This document shows, piece by piece, positions 60,800 to 64,000 of a DNA stretch of 64,000 nucleotides (positions are counted from its first letter, which is position 1; every line of letters starts with the position of its first letter). The DNA is from DASUCS01 sp041166385. GTDB taxonomy: Bacteria; Actinomycetota; Acidimicrobiia; Acidimicrobiales; JACDCH01. The stretch spans positions 1-64,000 of the forward strand of contig JBEEFW010000122.1 in the NCBI GenBank assembly GCA_041166385.1, given 5' to 3'. The position numbers were made by a program, and so were the translations under genes. Below the pieces are notes generated by a model. The model had not been told where the DNA came from, ran no database searches, and saw nothing but the letters and a program-made list of their open reading frames with translations.

Positions 60800-62953
60800 A
60801 TGTCCATCGCGATCACTGAAGACCACCGCGCACTGGCCGACACCGTCTCGAACTTCTTGGAGAAGCACGGCGCTCGCGGCGTGGCTCGGTCCCTGCTCGA
60901 CGCCAGCACCGAGGCGCTGCCCCCGTACTGGACCGATCTGGCGGCGTTGGGTTGGCTCGGGCTGCACCTGCCGGAGGAGCACGGCGGTTCCGGGTTCGGG
61001 ATCCCCGAGCTCGTCGTCGTGGTCGAGGAGCTCGGGCGCGCCGTCGCGCCCGGCCCGTTCGTACCGACGGTGATCGCGAGCGCGGTCATCGCGGGTGCCG
61101 CGCCGGCAGATCTGCAAGCTCGACTGCTGCCAGGACTGGCTGACGGCTCGGCCGTCGGCGCGGTTGCGCTCGGCGGCGAGGTCGAAGTTCGCGACGGCAA
61201 GGCGTACGGCTCGGCTGGGGTCGTGTTGAGCGGCGCGCTCGCCGAGGTGCTCCTCGTTCCGGTCGGCGACGACGTCGCCGTGATCGAGCGGTCCGGCGGC
61301 GTGAATGCCGAAGTGCCGCCCAACCTCGACCCGACCCGTCGCTCGGCGCGCGTCACGCTCGACGGCGTGCCGGCGTCGGTGCTGCCCGGCGCGCGGCGGC
61401 TGCTCGTCGACATGGCGCGCCTGTTGCTGGCGGCTGAGTCGACCGGGGTCGCCCGTGAGTGCACCGAGCAGGCCGCGGAGTACGCGAAGGCACGCGTGCA
61501 GTTCGGCCGCCCGATCGCGATGTTCCAAGCGGTCAAGCACCACTGCGCCAACATGCTGGTGGCCGTCGAGCTGGCGACCGCCGCCGTCTGGGACGCGGCG
61601 CGAGCCGCCGAGAACGGCGGTGACCAACTCACGTACACCGCAGCGATGGCCGCCACGCTGGCCGTTCCCGCGGCCGATCTCGACGCGCAGCTGAACATCC
61701 AGGTGCACGGCGGCATCGGCTTCACGTGGGAGCACGACGCGCACCTCTACCTCCGACGCGCCACCGCGATCGAGGCGATCGTCGATGCCGAGCAGGCCGC
61801 GATCGACGTGACGGACTGCGTCCGCCGCGGTGTGCGCCGCGGCCGAACCGTCGATCTCCCGCCCGAGGCAGAGTCGATCCGTGACGACGTGCGCGCCGTG
61901 GTCGAACGTCTTCGTGATCTCGACAAGGAGGCACAGCGCAAGGAGCTGATCGAAACCGGCTACGTCATGCCGCACTGGCCCAGGCCGTGGGGACGAGATG
62001 CCGGCGCGGTCGAGCAGCTCGTCATCGAGCAGGAGTTCGCGGCTTCGGGCGTCAAACGGCCGGCGTACGGCATCACCGGTTGGGTGATCCTCACGCTCAT
62101 CCAGCACGCGACCGACGATCAGGTCGCGCGGTGGGTGCGCCCCGCGCTCGACCAGGAAGTCATCTGGTGCCAACTCTTCAGCGAACCCGACGCCGGTTCC
62201 GACGCCGCCGGTGTGAAGACCAAGGCCACGCGCGTGGACGGCGGCTGGCTGCTCAACGGCCAGAAGGTGTGGACCAGCGGTGCGCACGTGAGCGGCTTCG
62301 GGCTCGCGACCGTGCGGACGAACCCCGACGTGCCCAAGCACAGCGGCATCACCACGATGGTCATCGACATGCACGCCGAGGGCGTCGAGGTGCGGCCGCT
62401 GAAGATGCCGACGGGCAACTCCGAGTTCAACGAGGTGTTCTTCAACGACGTCTTCATCCCGGACGACGACGTCGTCGGGCCGGTCGACGGGGGCTGGACA
62501 GTCGCGCGAGCGACACTCGGGAACGAGAGCGTGAGCATCGGCGGCGGACAGGGCGGCATGGCCTTGCCGGTCGAAACATTCATCGGCCCCTTCGACAAGC
62601 ATCCCGAGCGCCTGCCGGGCGGAGCCGGCCGGCTCGGCGTGCACGTCGCGCGTTCGCAGGCCATCGACATGCTCAACCTGCGCACCGCGCACAGAGCGGT
62701 TTCTGGCGGCGAGCCTGGCCCCGAAGGAGCGGTCACCAAGCTCGTGCTGTCCGAGAACGGACACGAGGCCGCGGCCATCCTCAACGCGCTCAGCGGTCCC
62801 GACGGTGCCTTCCTCGATGGCGCCGGCGCGATGAGCGGGATGATGGTGCTCATGCATCGCGCCATGTCGATCGCCGGCGGGACGTCGGAGATCAAACGCA
62901 ATCAGATCGGCGAGCGGATCCTCGGACTGCCCCGCGACCCGCTCATCAACTGA
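60800..62953 (+). CDS. Two-domain acyl-CoA dehydrogenase (FadE34-like)
   Basis: The single chain of 717 residues holds two acyl-CoA dehydrogenase units. The first (about 1-370) has WLGLHLPEEHGGSGFGIPELVVVVEELGRA, RVQFGRPIAMFQAVKHHCANMLV and QVHGGIGFTWEHDAHLYLRRA. The second (about 390-717) has SEPDAGSDAAGVKTKA, WLLNGQKVWTSGAHVSG and GGTSEIKRNQIGERILGLPRDP. Size and fusion match mycobacterial FadE34, which acts on steroid side-chain CoA esters. The first half seems to lack a typical catalytic Glu, so one unit may be structural. Its end overlaps the convergent hydrolase by 8 bases. Confidence 0.88.
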   Translation: MSIAITEDHRALADTVSNFLEKHGARGVARSLLDASTEALPPYWTDLAALGWLGLHLPEEHGGSGFGIPELVVVVEELGRAVAPGPFVPTVIASAVIAGAAPADLQARLLPGLADGSAVGAVALGGEVEVRDGKAYGSAGVVLSGALAEVLLVPVGDDVAVIERSGGVNAEVPPNLDPTRRSARVTLDGVPASVLPGARRLLVDMARLLLAAESTGVARECTEQAAEYAKARVQFGRPIAMFQAVKHHCANMLVAVELATAAVWDAARAAENGGDQLTYTAAMAATLAVPAADLDAQLNIQVHGGIGFTWEHDAHLYLRRATAIEAIVDAEQAAIDVTDCVRRGVRRGRTVDLPPEAESIRDDVRAVVERLRDLDKEAQRKELIETGYVMPHWPRPWGRDAGAVEQLVIEQEFAASGVKRPAYGITGWVILTLIQHATDDQVARWVRPALDQEVIWCQLFSEPDAGSDAAGVKTKATRVDGGWLLNGQKVWTSGAHVSGFGLATVRTNPDVPKHSGITTMVIDMHAEGVEVRPLKMPTGNSEFNEVFFNDVFIPDDDVVGPVDGGWTVARATLGNESVSIGGGQGGMALPVETFIGPFDKHPERLPGGAGRLGVHVARSQAIDMLNLRTAHRAVSGGEPGPEGAVTKLVLSENGHEAAAILNALSGPDGAFLDGAGAMSGMMVLMHRAMSIAGGTSEIKRNQIGERILGLPRDPLIN

Positions 62954-63884
62954 ACGCGAAGTCCTCGATCAGCCGCACGAGGTCGAGTGGACGGTCGCTC
63001 TGCACGGCGTGACCGGCACCCTCGACGACCTCGAGGCGCATCGCGGGCAGCCGCCGTTGCATCTCGGCGACATCGCTGTCTTGGACGAACGGTGAGAGCG
63101 CGCCCCGCACGAAGAGCGTCGGCACGGTGATTCGGGAGACGTCGTCCCACAGTGCAGTGAAGTCGCTCCAGTCCTTGCCGTCGCTCTTTCGTGGGCCGAA
63201 CAGGTCGTAGCGCCAGGTCCACTTGCCGTCGCTGCGCTTGTGCGCGTTGTGACGTACGCCGCGGCGCACACCGGACGCGGCGCGGTGCGGGCTCAGCTGG
63301 ATCGCGGCGTCGGCCATCTCGTCGAACGAGTCGTACGTCGGCGATCCACCGATCAGCGACACCGACCCGCGTTCCATCGTCGACAGCTCTCGGGTGGGAT
63401 CGTTGATCTGCGGCGTGACGTCGACGAACACGGCTCGACGGCAGAGGTCGGGGCGTTCCGCGGCCAGCCGGATGGTCGTCGCGCCGCCGAGCGACATGCC
63501 GATCACGACGGCCGCATTGGCTGCGATGGCGGGCAGCGCCCGCCCGAGCGCGTCGGCGTTCTGCCAGGGGCTGTAGTCGCGATCCGGCCGCCGGTAGGAG
63601 CGGCCGTGACCGGGTAGGTCGACCGCCACCGCGGGACGGCCCAGCGCGAGCGCGACCGAGTCCCACGTGTGGGCGTTCTGTCCTCCGCCGTGGAGAAAGA
63701 CCAGCTCGGGCTCGGCGGTGCCCCAGCGGATGTAGGACAGCCGCGCCTCGGAATCGAGCTCGAGCGAAAGCCGCCGGACGTTGACCTCGCCGTCGAAGGG
63801 CAGCCCCCACTCCTCGGCGTTCTCGTGCAGGAGTGCGAACTCGTCGTAGTCGTCATCGCCGATCGTGTCGTCGACCGACGTCAT
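62946..63884 (-). CDS. Alpha/beta hydrolase
   Basis: The protein is 312 residues from ATG 63884. It has the oxyanion HGGGQNAHTWD, a nucleophile elbow with Ser in VVIGMSLGGATT, an acid residue in the FVQDSDVAEM segment and the catalytic His in VEGAGHAVQSDRP. Substrate unknown; similar enzymes hydrolyse esters or C-C bonds in ring-cleavage products. It starts 4 bases after the stop of the partial acyl-CoA ligase gene, so the two are probably one operon. Confidence 0.87.
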   Translation of the reverse strand: MTSVDDTIGDDDYDEFALLHENAEEWGLPFDGEVNVRRLSLELDSEARLSYIRWGTAEPELVFLHGGGQNAHTWDSVALALGRPAVAVDLPGHGRSYRRPDRDYSPWQNADALGRALPAIAANAAVVIGMSLGGATTIRLAAERPDLCRRAVFVDVTPQINDPTRELSTMERGSVSLIGGSPTYDSFDEMADAAIQLSPHRAASGVRRGVRHNAHKRSDGKWTWRYDLFGPRKSDGKDWSDFTALWDDVSRITVPTLFVRGALSPFVQDSDVAEMQRRLPAMRLEVVEGAGHAVQSDRPLDLVRLIEDFAFS

Positions 63885-63888
63885 GCCA

Positions 63889-64000
63889 TCAACCGAACTC
63901 CGTCGCGAGCTCGTCGCGAAGCACGCGCCGGAGCAACTTGCCGGTCTCGGAGAATGGCAGCTCGCCGCGGATCTGGATGCGCTCGGGCGTCATCGTCGAA
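63889..64000 (-). CDS. AMP-dependent acyl-CoA ligase, C-terminal fragment (5' end outside window)
   Basis: The last 36 codons are present on the minus strand, ending in TGA at 63889-63891: MTPERIQIRGELPFSETGKLLRRVLRDELATEFG. The ELPxSETGKLLRRxLR motif is the conserved C-terminal segment with the catalytic lysine of acyl/aryl-CoA synthetases. The rest of the gene lies beyond the window. With the SDR and FadE34-like genes it fits a CoA-activation plus beta-oxidation group. Confidence 0.85.
   Translation of the reverse strand, partial: STMTPERIQIRGELPFSETGKLLRRVLRDELATEFG

Overview
The window is high-GC actinobacterial DNA. It has many GTG/TTG starts, ATGA-type gene overlaps, F420-type luciferase-like oxidoreductases, class III nucleotidyl cyclases with zinc ribbons, a sortase-anchored surface protein, and very many acyl-CoA enzymes. 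The mix suggests an acidimicrobial or other environmental actinobacterium; this is an inference, because the window has no rRNA or marker gene.

Layout. (1) 1-8.7 kb, chromosomal backbone: the 3' end of a repeat-rich cell-wall protein, a membrane GGDEF-EAL protein, and a sulfotransferase/DUF1214/LLM-oxidoreductase series. (2) 8.8-12.6 kb: an intact tRNA-Arg(CCT) followed by a 3.7 kb mini integrative element with a frameshifted tyrosine integrase, an excisionase-like gene, two unknown proteins and a VapBC-type toxin-antitoxin pair. The first 38 nt of the tRNA are repeated exactly at 12550-12587, and an octamer (CGTGCCAC) occurs near both ends. (3) 12.7-44.8 kb: a catabolic island. It is bounded by two roughly 140 bp direct repeats (12542-12679 and 44840-44981), each containing a copy of the tRNA fragment. 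(4) 45-64 kb, backbone again: a STAS protein with a late frameshift, DUF5996, a SNF2 helicase with a small overlapping partner, a crotonase, two tandem cyclase-ATPase giants convergent with an MFS protein carrying a cyclic-nucleotide-binding domain, and a fatty-acid/steroid-type group (SDR, two-domain acyl-CoA dehydrogenase, alpha/beta hydrolase, end of an acyl-CoA ligase).

How the island may work. It carries an ABC importer of the branched-chain amino-acid type (five genes), an MFS permease, two whole single-domain and one double-domain family III CoA-transferase plus a broken one, three paralogous TIM-barrel amidohydrolases, two SDRs, an ACAD10/11-like acyl-CoA dehydrogenase and a separate ACAD10/11-type kinase, a HyuA/HyuB pair with an enoyl-CoA hydratase, a fused E1 alpha-beta 2-oxoacid dehydrogenase without E2/E3, two LLM oxidoreductases and a GntR/FCD regulator. 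The kinase plus ACAD pair resembles the LvaA/LvaC chemistry for 4-hydroxyacyl-CoA. The simplest reading is import, CoA activation and stepwise breakdown of an unidentified carboxylic acid. Several island genes have readable sigma70-type promoters with 17 bp spacing.

All coordinates and motifs were read by eye. No database or alignment program was used, so family names rest on recognised motifs.
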